Origin: Streptomyces pyxinicus
GTDB taxonomy: Bacteria > Actinomycetota > Actinomycetes > Streptomycetales > Streptomycetaceae
Direction of reading: 5' to 3'
Assembly (NCBI RefSeq): GCF_024753135.1
Contig: NZ_JANUGP010000002.1
Coordinates: 248,001-312,000, forward strand
Length of the DNA: 64,000 nt
Shown here: one piece after another, positions 44,616-52,240 of the stretch
Position numbering within the stretch: position 1 is the stretch's first letter
How the letters are laid out: each line of letters opens with the position of its first letter
Notes under the pieces: generated by a model
Database searches by the model: none
Told to the model about the DNA's origin: nothing
The model's input: only the letters and a program-made list of their open reading frames with translations
Translations under genes and position numbers: made by a program

Positions 44616-45371
44616 ATGAGCGACGGCACGCCTGCCGACCTGTTCTTCGACGCGGCCATCGGCCTGCTGCGACGGGTCCGCGAGGAGGAGGCCGGGGCGA
44701 TCACCGCGGCCGGCGCCCTGCTCGCCGACACCGTCGCCGCCGGCGGCCGGCTGTTCGCGTTCGGCGCCGGGCACTCCTCCCTGGCCGCCCAGGACGTCGT
44801 CTACCGCGCCGGCGGCCTCGCCCTGATGAACCTGCTCGCCGTGCCCGGCGTCGTCGGCGTCGACGTCACCCCCGCCACCCTCGGCTCCGCGCTCGAACGC
44901 GTCGACGGCCTCGCGGGCGCCGTCCTCGACACCGCCCCGATCCGGTCCGGCGACGCCCTCGTGATCATCTCCCTGTCCGGGCGCAACGCCCTGCCCGTGG
45001 AGATGGCCACCGGCGCCCGCGCGCGCGGCGTCAAGGTCATCGGCGTCACCTCGGTCGCCTACGCCGCCGAGACCACCTCCCGGCACTCCTCCGGCACCTT
45101 CCTGAAGGACCACTGCGACGTCGTCCTCGACTCCAAGATCGCGGTCGGCGACGCCGAACTCACCCTCGACACCATCCCGGCGCCCTTCGCCCCCGCCTCC
45201 ACCGTCGTCACCGCCGCCCTCATGCAGGCGGTCCTCGCCACCACCGCCGCCACCCTCGCCGAGCGCGGCATCGAGCCCCCGCTGCTGCGCTCGGGCAACG
45301 TCGACGGCGGCCACGAGTGGAACAGGCGCGTGATGACGGAGTACGGCGACCGGATCTTCTACCGCCACTGA
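44616..45371 (+). CDS. SIS-domain sugar-phosphate-binding protein
   Basis: 251 residues. The SIS core is seen in GRLFAFGAGHSSLAAQDVVYRAGGL, IRSGDALVIISLSGRNALPVEMATGARARGVKVIGVTS, and PAPFAPASTVVTAALMQAVLATTAATLAERG. It resembles UPF0309/GlmS-type sugar isomerase modules that bind phosphosugars such as N-acetylmuramate or glucosamine phosphates. ATG 44616, seven bases after GAAGGGG. Divergent from dmdR1, as in other streptomycetes. Confidence 0.85.
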   Translation: MSDGTPADLFFDAAIGLLRRVREEEAGAITAAGALLADTVAAGGRLFAFGAGHSSLAAQDVVYRAGGLALMNLLAVPGVVGVDVTPATLGSALERVDGLAGAVLDTAPIRSGDALVIISLSGRNALPVEMATGARARGVKVIGVTSVAYAAETTSRHSSGTFLKDHCDVVLDSKIAVGDAELTLDTIPAPFAPASTVVTAALMQAVLATTAATLAERGIEPPLLRSGNVDGGHEWNRRVMTEYGDRIFYRH

Positions 45372-45391
45372 GCGACGGTCGGCCGGCGAGG

Positions 45392-46801
45392 CTACCCCCG
45401 TGCGAGGTCCGCCAGGTCCAGGGCCACCGCGATCCGGCCGGCCACGTCCTCCGCGTACGCCGCGTCGGACCGCTCGAACCGGCTCCGGCTCGCCCCGCGC
45501 AGGAACGTCACCACGCCCAGCGTCCGCCCCCGGCTGCGCAGCACCGTGCACAGCGCGTGCACCGCGTCCGGCGGCCACTGCCGGTGCAGGGCCCACTCCC
45601 GAGCCCGCTCCGGCGGCACCGAACCGGCGTCCGCGCGCACGGTCCCGGCCCGCTGCACGCACTGGAGGGCGGGATGCCCGTCCGCGTAGCGCAACGGCAG
45701 CCCGGCGGCCCCGGCCAGCCGGCTCGGCCCCGGCGCCCCGGCGGGCGTGGCGGCGAACCGTACGAGCCGTACCGGCTCCGTCGATTCCGTCGGCCGGGAC
45801 GGCTCGGTCGCCGCCTCGCCGCCCGCGTCCGCCACCCGGTCCACCAGCGCGTGGTCGGCGAAACCGGCGAGCGCGAAGTCGAGGTGCACGGTGGCCGCCT
45901 CCGCCGGGTCCTCGCACTCGGCGGCGGCCCGCGCCGCCCGGTGCAGCTGGTTCGTCCGGAACCGCAGCAGCGCCGCCTCCTGCTCGCCCTGCCGGGCCTC
46001 GGTGACGTCCTGGAAGAGCCAGCCGACCCCGAGCGGCACCGGCTCCTCCGCCAGCGGCGAGGCCAGCCGTACGAAGCCGCTGCGCCAGCACCGGCGCCGC
46101 TCGCCCTCCGCCGTCCGCACCGTCACCCACATCTCGGCCGGCGCGGGCGGCGCGCCCTCGGCGAGTACGTGCGTGAGCGTGGCCTCCAGCTCCTCCACGC
46201 CCTGGGCCAGCAGCTCACCGAGCGGCCGGCCCAGCACGGCGCTGCGCCGCAGGCCGAGCGCGCGGGCCGCGTGCGCGTTCACCACGGCCGGCCGCAGGTC
46301 CGCGTCGACGAGGACGACACCCCAGGACGCCTTCTCGAACAGCGCCTCGCTCAGCGCGATCGAGCGCTCCAGGTCGATCTGCGCGTGCACCTCGCTGAAG
46401 GCACAGTACACACCCGCCGGCTTGCCGTCCGGTCCCGGTACGGCGGCGGACTGGGTGCGCACCAGCACCCGGCCGCCGTCCTTGGTGACGAGCGCGAACT
46501 CGTGCACCTGCCGGCCCGGCGCGTGCGTCGCCGACATCAGCCGGGCCTGCACCTCCTCGGCGTCGGCGCTGCGCACCGCCCAGCCGGCGAACCCGGGCCG
46601 GCCGACCGCCTCGGCGGCGCTCCAGCCGAGGATCCGCTCCGCCTCCCGGTTCCAGTGCGTCACCACCCCGTCGGCGTCGAAGGCGCACAGGGCCGCGTCC
46701 ATGCCGTCCAGCAGCGCGGCGAGCAGATCGGAACCGCCGGGCTCGCCGGGCTCGTCCGGCCCCAGCTCGTCCGTGGTCCCACTCCGCCGCGAAGCACTCA
46801 C
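45392..46801 (-). CDS. Soluble PAS-PAS-GAF sensor protein
   Basis: 469 residues. A first PAS domain (about 25-140; AALCAFDADGVVTHWNREAERILGWS), a second PAS (about 150-260; WGVVLVDADLRPAVVNAHAARALGL) and a degenerate GAF-like domain (about 290-469; ALCTVLRSRGRTLGVVTFLRG). Such proteins often carry a PP2C phosphatase or kinase at the C-terminus; here there is none, so it may signal by partner binding. No membrane helix. GTG 46801 is preferred (GGGGG nearby); ATG 46840 is possible. Confidence 0.75.
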   Translation of the reverse strand: MSASRRSGTTDELGPDEPGEPGGSDLLAALLDGMDAALCAFDADGVVTHWNREAERILGWSAAEAVGRPGFAGWAVRSADAEEVQARLMSATHAPGRQVHEFALVTKDGGRVLVRTQSAAVPGPDGKPAGVYCAFSEVHAQIDLERSIALSEALFEKASWGVVLVDADLRPAVVNAHAARALGLRRSAVLGRPLGELLAQGVEELEATLTHVLAEGAPPAPAEMWVTVRTAEGERRRCWRSGFVRLASPLAEEPVPLGVGWLFQDVTEARQGEQEAALLRFRTNQLHRAARAAAECEDPAEAATVHLDFALAGFADHALVDRVADAGGEAATEPSRPTESTEPVRLVRFAATPAGAPGPSRLAGAAGLPLRYADGHPALQCVQRAGTVRADAGSVPPERAREWALHRQWPPDAVHALCTVLRSRGRTLGVVTFLRGASRSRFERSDAAYAEDVAGRIAVALDLADLARG

Positions 46802-46891
46802 CTGGACCCCCTGGAGGCACTGGCCATCACTGGCCCCCATTCAACTCGAACGTGATGCAGCACACATCATGTTCCGGCAAGTCCGCAGGAA

Positions 46892-47255
46892 TCAATCCCG
46901 GGCTCCCGCCGGCCGAAGCCGCAGGTCGACCCACTCGTCCCGCTCCCCGTCCAGCACATACCGCTCGATCTCCACGAACCCCCGGCGCCCGGCGAACCGC
47001 AGCCCGTCCTCGTTCACCGCCGGCACACACGTCTCGACCACCTCGGCCCCCAGCCCACGCGCGTGGGCCAGCCCGCTCTCGTACAACACCGTCCCGAACC
47101 CCTGCCCCCGGAACCCGGGCAGCACTCGCGCGATGACGGTGGCGACCCGCTCCTCCCCCACCGGCGGCCGCACGGTCGAACACCCCACGAGCCGGTCCCC
47201 GGCATACGCGTTCTCCAGCGTCGCCGTCGACGGTGGCGAGCCGGAGTTCGGTCAC
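46892..47255 (-). pseudogene. GNAT N-acetyltransferase, frameshifted/truncated at the N-terminus
   Basis: From 47188 down to 46892 a clear GNAT C-terminal half is present: VATVIARVLPGFRGQGFGTVLYESGLAHARGLG (acetyl-CoA pyrophosphate loop R-G-Q-G-F-G) and VPAVNEDGLRFAGRRGFVEIERY. The start of such a protein (VTELRLATVDGD) lies just upstream from 47255 but in another frame, meeting the remainder at LENAYAGDRLVG with one extra base and few intervening residues. The gene appears broken by a deletion and/or indel. A 98-residue protein from GTG 47188 is a less likely alternative. Confidence 0.55.
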
Positions 47256-47278
47256 GCGCGGAAGGTACCGAAAAACAG

Positions 47279-47308
47279 TTGAGCCCTTCCCGGGGGGTTC
47301 CTTAGGGT
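47279..47308 (+). promoter_or_regulatory. Promoter TTGAGC-N18-TAGGGT of an orphan unit
   Basis: TTGAGC (47279-47284) and TAGGGT (47303-47308) are 18 bp apart, a good Streptomyces vegetative promoter. The predicted start at about 47315 leaves a 27-base leader before the ATG at 47342. No normal-size gene lies downstream on this strand before 48424. Confidence 0.6.
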
Positions 47309-47341
47309 GGCGAGTACACGAGAAGGGAGGTGGTTCGGCAG

Positions 47342-47380
47342 ATGTATGAGAACCGGACGCGTGAGGTGGCTGCGGGCTAG
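47342..47380 (+). CDS. 12-codon mini-ORF with near-perfect Shine-Dalgarno
   Basis: ATG 47342 starts MYENRTREVAAG then TAG. It is preceded by AGAAGGGAGGTGG (47321-47333), which complements the 16S rRNA 3' end over almost its full length, an exceptionally strong ribosome binding site. The TAG is followed by open reading in the same frame for 41 more codons. The peptide could be a regulatory leader, or the region may be a small RNA that sequesters ribosomes. No homologue recognised. Confidence 0.45.
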   Translation: MYENRTREVAAG

Positions 47381-47461
47381 CGGTCCGCCACCACATCCAG
47401 TGCGGTGCCGGACCCGCACGTGAACGACGCGTGCACCCGGCCCAATCCCCAGCAGTCACCC

Positions 47462-47531
47462 GACCCGCGAGTCCGCCGGTACGTCCGGCCGGCTTCGATG
47501 CCGTGAGGCGGAGAACCTGGACTCGCGGGTC
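47462..47531 (+). ncRNA. Long hairpin (13-bp perfect stem) in the orphan unit
   Basis: GACCCGCGAGTCC (47462-47474) pairs exactly with GGACTCGCGGGTC (47519-47531) around a 44-base loop that can itself fold. It lies 80-150 bases after the mini-ORF stop and before the convergent pdxH end, so it may be the 3' structure of a small RNA. A separate CCCCCGGGGG palindrome near 47546 probably terminates pdxH. Confidence 0.45.
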
Positions 47532-47557
47532 GTCTGCGTGTGTGGGGCCCCCGGGGG

Positions 47558-48256
47558 TCAGGGGCTGAGGCGGTCGAGGGTCCAGGTGGCGTCGGGGTGG
47601 GACGTGTAGCGCAGGCGGTCGTGGAGGCGGTTCTCGCGGCCCTGCCAGAACTCGACCGTGTCGGGGGCGACGCGGAAGCCGCCCCAGTGGGGTGGCACCG
47701 GGACCTGTTCGCCCTCGGGGTAGCGGGCCTCCAGGTCGGCGTAGGCGGTGTCGAGTTCGGTGCGTGAGGTGATCACCGTGGACTGGGCGCTGGCCCAGGC
47801 GCCGAGCTGGGAGCCGTGCGGGCGGGTACGGAAGTAGGCGGCGGTCTCCTCGCGGCCGGTGCGGCGGGCGGTGCCGGTGACGATGACCTGGCGGGCCAGC
47901 GGGTGCCAGGGGAAGAGCAGCGAGACGTACGGGTTCTCCGCCAGGTCGCGGGCCTTGCGGGAGCCGAAGTTGGTGTAGAAGACGAAGCCGTCGGTGTCGA
48001 AGTGCTTCATCAGGACCGTGCGCGAGCTGGGCCGGCCGGCGGCGTCCGCGGTGGAGACGACCATCGCGTTGGGCTCGTGGACCGTGCCGTGCAGGGCGGC
48101 GCGGGCGGTGTCCTCGAACCAGCGGGCGAACTGGTCCATCGGATGCGCGGCCGCGTCCTGTTCGGCCAGGCCCGCGGCCCGGTACTGCTTGCGCATGGCA
48201 CCCGGATCCAAGAGGGGGTCCGGCTGAGGGTCCGTTACGGGCTCGCGGTCGGTCAC
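47558..48256 (-). CDS. pdxH: Pyridoxamine 5'-phosphate oxidase
   Basis: 232 residues of normal PdxH length. FMN/PLP-binding blocks are intact: [65 protein letters not shown], and the C-terminal [27 protein letters not shown]. The enzyme oxidises PNP/PMP to pyridoxal phosphate. GTG 48256 starts the conserved protein. Divergent from the citrate synthase gene. Confidence 0.93.
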   Translation of the reverse strand: MTDREPVTDPQPDPLLDPGAMRKQYRAAGLAEQDAAAHPMDQFARWFEDTARAALHGTVHEPNAMVVSTADAAGRPSSRTVLMKHFDTDGFVFYTNFGSRKARDLAENPYVSLLFPWHPLARQVIVTGTARRTGREETAAYFRTRPHGSQLGAWASAQSTVITSRTELDTAYADLEARYPEGEQVPVPPHWGGFRVAPDTVEFWQGRENRLHDRLRYTSHPDATWTLDRLSP

Positions 48257-48423
48257 GCGGTCATCTTGCCGTATCGAACGTATCTGGCACTCAGTGTCGC
48301 GTGGTCTCCCCAACTGTGGCACCGAGGGTTATCGTGCTGGTTCCCTTGCGGTTTGGGTGACCACCGGTCGATCGGGGCATCACCGGGGTGACCGCCGCCG
48401 TCCACTTCACGAGGAGCCGCCTG

Positions 48424-49518
48424 ATGTCCGATTTCGTACCCGGACTCGAAGGAGTCGTCGCGTTCGAGACGGAGATCGCCGAACCCGACAAGGAGGGCGG
48501 TGCCCTGCGCTACCGGGGCGTCGACATCGAGGACCTGGTGGGTCACGTCTCCTTCGGCAACGTGTGGGGGCTGCTGGTCGACGGCGCCTTCAACCCGGGT
48601 CTGCCGCCCGCCGAGCCGTTCCCGATCCCGGTGCACTCCGGTGACATCCGGGTGGACGTGCAGTCGGCGCTCGCCATGCTGGCCCCGGTGTGGGGCCTGA
48701 AACCGCTGCTGGACATCGACGTGGAGCAGGCGCGTGCCGACCTGGCGCGGGCCGCGGTCATGGCGCTGTCGTACGTCGCCCAGTCCGCGCGCGGGCAGGG
48801 GCTGCCGATGGTGCCGCAGCGCGAGATCGACAAGGCGCAGTCGGTGGTGGAGCGGTTCATGATCCGCTGGCGCGGGGAGCCGGACCCCAAGCACGTCAAG
48901 GCCGTCGACGCGTACTGGACCTCCGCCGCCGAGCACGGCATGAACGCGTCCACCTTCACCGCCCGGGTCATCGCCTCCACCGGCGCCGACGTGGCCGCCG
49001 CCCTGTCGGGCGCGGTCGGCGCCATGTCCGGGCCGCTGCACGGCGGCGCGCCGTCCCGGGTGCTCGGGATGATCGAGGAGATCGAGCGCACCGGGGACGC
49101 GGAGGCCTACGTGAAGAACGCCCTGGACCGGGGCGAGCGGCTGATGGGGTTCGGGCACCGGGTGTACCGGGCGGAGGACCCCCGGGCCCGGGTGCTGCGG
49201 CGTACGGCGCGCGAGCTGGGGGCGCCGCGGTTCGAGATCGCGGAGGCGCTGGAGAAGGCCGCGCTGGAGGAGCTGCACAACCGCCGCCCGGACCGGGTGC
49301 TCGCGACCAACGTGGAGTTCTGGGCGGCGATCATGCTGGACTTCGCGGAGGTGCCGGCGCACATGTTCACGTCGATGTTCACGTGCGCGCGGACCGCCGG
49401 CTGGTCGGCGCACATCCTTGAGCAGAAGCGGACCGGGCGCCTGGTGCGGCCCTCGGCCCGGTACGTGGGGCCGGGGCCGCGCAAGCCGGAGGAGATCCCC
49501 GGGTACGTCGCCCAGTAG
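48424..49518 (+). CDS. Citrate synthase 2-type enzyme
   Basis: 364 residues. Catalytic His in GPLHGGAPS and GFGHRVYRAEDPR are present, as is the C-terminal FTCARTAGWSAHILEQ. The position of the third catalytic residue (usually Asp in NVDF) reads NVEFW with Glu; I recall the same in mycobacterial CitA-like proteins, so it may be a subfamily trait. It condenses acetyl- or propionyl-CoA with oxaloacetate. ATG 48424 follows GAGGAG; the longer frame adds residues without support. Confidence 0.9.
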   Translation: MSDFVPGLEGVVAFETEIAEPDKEGGALRYRGVDIEDLVGHVSFGNVWGLLVDGAFNPGLPPAEPFPIPVHSGDIRVDVQSALAMLAPVWGLKPLLDIDVEQARADLARAAVMALSYVAQSARGQGLPMVPQREIDKAQSVVERFMIRWRGEPDPKHVKAVDAYWTSAAEHGMNASTFTARVIASTGADVAAALSGAVGAMSGPLHGGAPSRVLGMIEEIERTGDAEAYVKNALDRGERLMGFGHRVYRAEDPRARVLRRTARELGAPRFEIAEALEKAALEELHNRRPDRVLATNVEFWAAIMLDFAEVPAHMFTSMFTCARTAGWSAHILEQKRTGRLVRPSARYVGPGPRKPEEIPGYVAQ

Positions 49519-49571
49519 CGGCGGAGGGGGAGGCGGGCGCGGGTCGGTCGTGGCCGGGCGCGCCGCCTTCC

Positions 49572-50597
49572 TCACGCCGGGGTCAGCAGGTTTCCGTGGT
49601 GGCGTTCCGCGACCAGGGGGTGGGCCCTGAGCTTGCCCTTCAGCTCGTTGTAGCCGTACTCGGCGTACAGCGGGTTGGCGGGGTCCGTGGTGATGCCCGG
49701 GGCCTCGGACGCGTGCGGGAAGGGCAGCGGGGCGACCCTGGCGTCCAGGCGGGGGTTGTAGAAGAACGGGACGGAGTGGCGTTCGGTGGCTCCGGGCGGG
49801 CTGACCACGCGGTGGTTGGTGGCGAGCAGGTAGCCGTTGGTGGCGACCTCCAGCAGTTCGCCGAGGTTGACGACGAAGGCGCCCTCGATGGGCGGTACGT
49901 CGTGGAAGCGACCGTCCTCGCGCAGCACCTGGAGGCCGCCGACGGTGTCCTGGAGGAGCAGGGTGAGGAAGCCGTAGTCCTTGTGCGCGCCGACGCCCTG
50001 GTCGGTGCCGTCGCCCGCGCTGCCGGGGTAGCGGACGAGCTTGAGGTGCGGGTGGGCGTGGGCGCCGAAGACCGGGTCGTAGAAGCCGGCCGGGGCGCCG
50101 ATGGCGGTGAGCAGTTCGCGCAGCAGGCGCTCGGCGACCTGGCTGAGCCGGTCGATCCAGGCGAGGGCGGCGGCGCGCAGTCCGGGCAGCGCGGCCGGCC
50201 ACTGGTTGGGGCCCTGGAGCCACCAGTACGGGGGCTCCCCGGGGCCGGGGACGCGGGCGGGGCGTTCGGCGCCTATGTCGAGCTGGTCGCGCCAGTCGCG
50301 GGCGCCGGCGGTGCGTTCGTCGCCGGTGCGGGTGTAGCCGCGGAAGTGCGGGGAGTTGACGTTGTCCAGGGCGAGCCGGTCGGCCTCGGGGAGGGCGAAG
50401 AAGGCGCGCATGGCGGTGAGCAGGGCGTCGGTCTCGGCCCGGGTGACGCCGTGCCCGACGAGCTGGAAGAAGCCGACGTCGTGGGCGGCGCTGTGCAGCT
50501 GCGCGTGGAGCAGCGTGCGGGCCTGGGGTCCACGGTCGGCGGCCGACAGGTCGATGATCGGAAGCTGGTCGTACGACGTCGCTGTGTGCGTGGTCAT
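49572..50597 (-). CDS. Isopenicillin N synthase-like Fe(II)/2-oxoglutarate oxygenase
   Basis: 341 residues with the non-haem diiron-free 2OG-Fe fold: N-terminal DIOX block LPIIDLSAADRG, iron ligands H-x-D in GVGAHKDYGFLTLLLQD and the distal His in LLATNHRVVSPPG, then the 2OG-binding R-x-S (ERHSVPF). It hydroxylates or desaturates an unknown substrate; no beta-lactam genes are near. It is preceded on the same strand by a 26-residue Cys-containing leader peptide and an attenuator-like hairpin (50686-50725), suggesting control by cysteine supply. Confidence 0.88.
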   Translation of the reverse strand: MTTHTATSYDQLPIIDLSAADRGPQARTLLHAQLHSAAHDVGFFQLVGHGVTRAETDALLTAMRAFFALPEADRLALDNVNSPHFRGYTRTGDERTAGARDWRDQLDIGAERPARVPGPGEPPYWWLQGPNQWPAALPGLRAAALAWIDRLSQVAERLLRELLTAIGAPAGFYDPVFGAHAHPHLKLVRYPGSAGDGTDQGVGAHKDYGFLTLLLQDTVGGLQVLREDGRFHDVPPIEGAFVVNLGELLEVATNGYLLATNHRVVSPPGATERHSVPFFYNPRLDARVAPLPFPHASEAPGITTDPANPLYAEYGYNELKGKLRAHPLVAERHHGNLLTPA

Positions 50598-50685
50598 GGG
50601 TGCGTCCGCGGGTGTACGGGGCACGGGTGGCCGCCGAGGGGTGTGGGCGGCCCCCGGGTGCCGAAAGGAAAGAAGAGAAAGCGAG

Positions 50686-50725
50686 AAAAAAGGGGGCTCG
50701 TCAGGCGGAGAGGCGCCGACAGCCC
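50686..50725 (-). terminator. Attenuator-like hairpin with T-run overlapping the leader ORF end
   Basis: On the minus strand GGGCT (50725-50721) pairs with AGCCC (50698-50694), enclosing a GGCG/CGCC inner helix, and is followed by six T residues (50691-50686). The 5' arm contains the leader's Gly-Cys-Arg codons, so ribosome position decides whether the hairpin forms. T-run terminators are rare in Streptomyces. Confidence 0.65.
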
Positions 50726-50781
50726 ATGCTCGTGACGCGCACGTAGTCCACGTGGCGGCGTCGGACGAGCATCGGAAGCAT
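50701..50781 (-). CDS. Regulatory leader peptide (cysteine-type cis attenuator)
   Basis: 26-codon ORF with the pattern RRRHVDYVRV, then MGCRRLSA and a stop at 50701. This RRHVDxVRV..CR layout is that of the actinobacterial putative leader peptides found before sulfur/cysteine-related genes. The single Cys codon (TGT) sits in the 5' arm of a terminator-like hairpin. TACCCT ends six bases before the ATG, so the mRNA may be leaderless. Downstream is the oxygenase gene at 50597. The ORF is too short to be found by length alone. Confidence 0.7.
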   Translation of the reverse strand: MLPMLVRRRHVDYVRVTSMGCRRLSA

Positions 50782-50847
50782 GGGGCAAGGGTACTGCCCC
50801 GGGCCGGATACGGGTGTGGCCCGCGTCACTGGCCCGGTCGGCCCGGC

Positions 50848-51468
50848 TTATCCGAGGGCGTCGTCGAGCAGCGCGGCCCACTGGGTGACGACCCGGGCGC
50901 GGCGGGCGGTGTCGTCGGTGAGGAGGTTGGCGAGGCCGAGGCCGCGGGCCATGTCCAGCAGTCCCTGCACGCTCTCGCGCACCCCGGGGCGTGACTCGTC
51001 GGCACCGAGCAGGTCGACGGCGATGCGGTGCGTCTCCCGGCCGACGCGCGCCTCCAACTCGGTGACGCGGGCGCGCAGTTGCTCCTCGTTGGAGGCGGCG
51101 ACCCACAGGTGCAGGGCGGCCCGGAAGAGGGGACCGGTGAAGAGGTCGACCAGGGCGGCGACGACGGCGCGGCGGTCGGCGGCGCCCTCCGGGAAGAGGT
51201 CGCGCAGGGCGGTGGAGCGCTCTTCGGCGACGTACTCGACGGCGGCGGTGAACAGGTCCTCGCGGGTCGGGAAGTGGTGCTGGGCGGCGCCCCGGGAGAC
51301 CCCGGCGCGTTCGGCGACGACGGCGACGGTGGAGCCCGCCCAGCCGTGCTCGGCCAGGCAGGCCACGGCGGCCTCCAGCAGCCGCTGCCGGGTGGCCCTG
51401 CTCCGGTCCTGCTTGGGGCTCCGGTCCGGCCGGGAAGCGGGGCGGTCGTGTTCCGCCGTCGTGCTCAC
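50848..51468 (-). CDS. TetR-family regulator of the catabolic operon
   Basis: 206 residues. HTH at 25-70 (RLLEAAVACLAEHGWAGSTVAVVAERAGVSRGAAQHHFPTREDLF) and a C-terminal TetR_C domain. It is the last gene of the operon that begins at 60983, four bases beyond the enoyl-CoA hydratase stop. A TetR-type dyad at the operon's promoter (61012-61034) is its likely target, so it would autorepress the operon, released by an acyl-CoA intermediate. Confidence 0.85.
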   Translation of the reverse strand: MSTTAEHDRPASRPDRSPKQDRSRATRQRLLEAAVACLAEHGWAGSTVAVVAERAGVSRGAAQHHFPTREDLFTAAVEYVAEERSTALRDLFPEGAADRRAVVAALVDLFTGPLFRAALHLWVAASNEEQLRARVTELEARVGRETHRIAVDLLGADESRPGVRESVQGLLDMARGLGLANLLTDDTARRARVVTQWAALLDDALG

Positions 51469-51472
51469 GTCC

Positions 51473-52240
51473 TCACACCACCCATGCCGCGTCCCGTTTC
51501 TCCAGGAAGGCCGTCATCCCCTCCCGGGCCTGCTCGGAGGAGAACAGCCGGGCCGAGAGCGCGGTCAGCTCGCCCGCGTCCCGGTCGAATGTCTCCAGCA
51601 CCCTAGCCGTGAGGAGCCGCTTGGTCTCCGCCAGGGCCCCGGGCGCGGAGCGGCGCAGGCCGTCCAGGATCGGGGCGAGGGCGTCGTCCACGTCGTCGGC
51701 GCTGGTGGTGAGCAGACCGAGGCGGACGGCCTCGGCGGGGCCGAAGCGTTCGCCGGTGAGGTAGTAGCGGGCCAGGGCGCGCGGGTCGGTGCGCGGCAGG
51801 ACCGGCAGGGAGATGACGGCGGGGGCGACGCCGATGCGGACCTCGGTGAAGGCGAAGGTGGCCGTGCTGGAGGCGGCGGCCAGATCGCAGGCGGCGAGCA
51901 GTCCGAGGCCGCCGGCCCGTACGTGTCCGGTGATCCGCGCGACGACGGGCTTGGGCAGTTCCACGAGCTGCCGCAGCAGGCCGACCAGGGCGTCGGGGTG
52001 CGGCGGGTCGCGCAGGTCGGCGCCGGCGCAGAAGGTGGTGCCGGTGTGGGTGAGGACGACAGCCCGTACGTCCGGGTCCTTCGCGCAGTCGGCGAGGGCT
52101 TCGGCGAGGGCGGTGACGAGGGCGGCCGACAGGGCGTTGCGGGTGCCGGTGGCGTCCAGGCTGAGGGTCTCGACGCCGCGTGTGCGCGTGCGGCCGACGG
52201 GAGCCGCGGCGGCGGGTGTCGTCGGGGCAGCGGATGTCAT
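51473..52240 (-). CDS. Enoyl-CoA hydratase/isomerase-family protein
   Basis: 255-residue crotonase-fold protein. THTGTTFCAGADLRD and ITGHVRAGGLGLLAACDLAAASSTATFAFTEVRIGVAP provide the CoA-binding oxyanion loops. The first catalytic Glu of classical hydratases (in GGGCEL) is Leu here, and only the second Glu (FTEVR) remains; this suggests hydration of a special enoyl-CoA such as an isohexenylglutaconyl- or methylglutaconyl-CoA-like acid. ATG overlaps the preceding ligase gene's end by 4 bp. Confidence 0.85.
   Translation of the reverse strand: MTSAAPTTPAAAAPVGRTRTRGVETLSLDATGTRNALSAALVTALAEALADCAKDPDVRAVVLTHTGTTFCAGADLRDPPHPDALVGLLRQLVELPKPVVARITGHVRAGGLGLLAACDLAAASSTATFAFTEVRIGVAPAVISLPVLPRTDPRALARYYLTGERFGPAEAVRLGLLTTSADDVDDALAPILDGLRRSAPGALAETKRLLTARVLETFDRDAGELTALSARLFSSEQAREGMTAFLEKRDAAWVV

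Noticed and set aside
49572..50597. Beta-lactam biosynthesis
   Set aside because: The oxygenase belongs to the IPNS-like superfamily, but no ACV synthetase, acyltransferase or epimerase genes are present.
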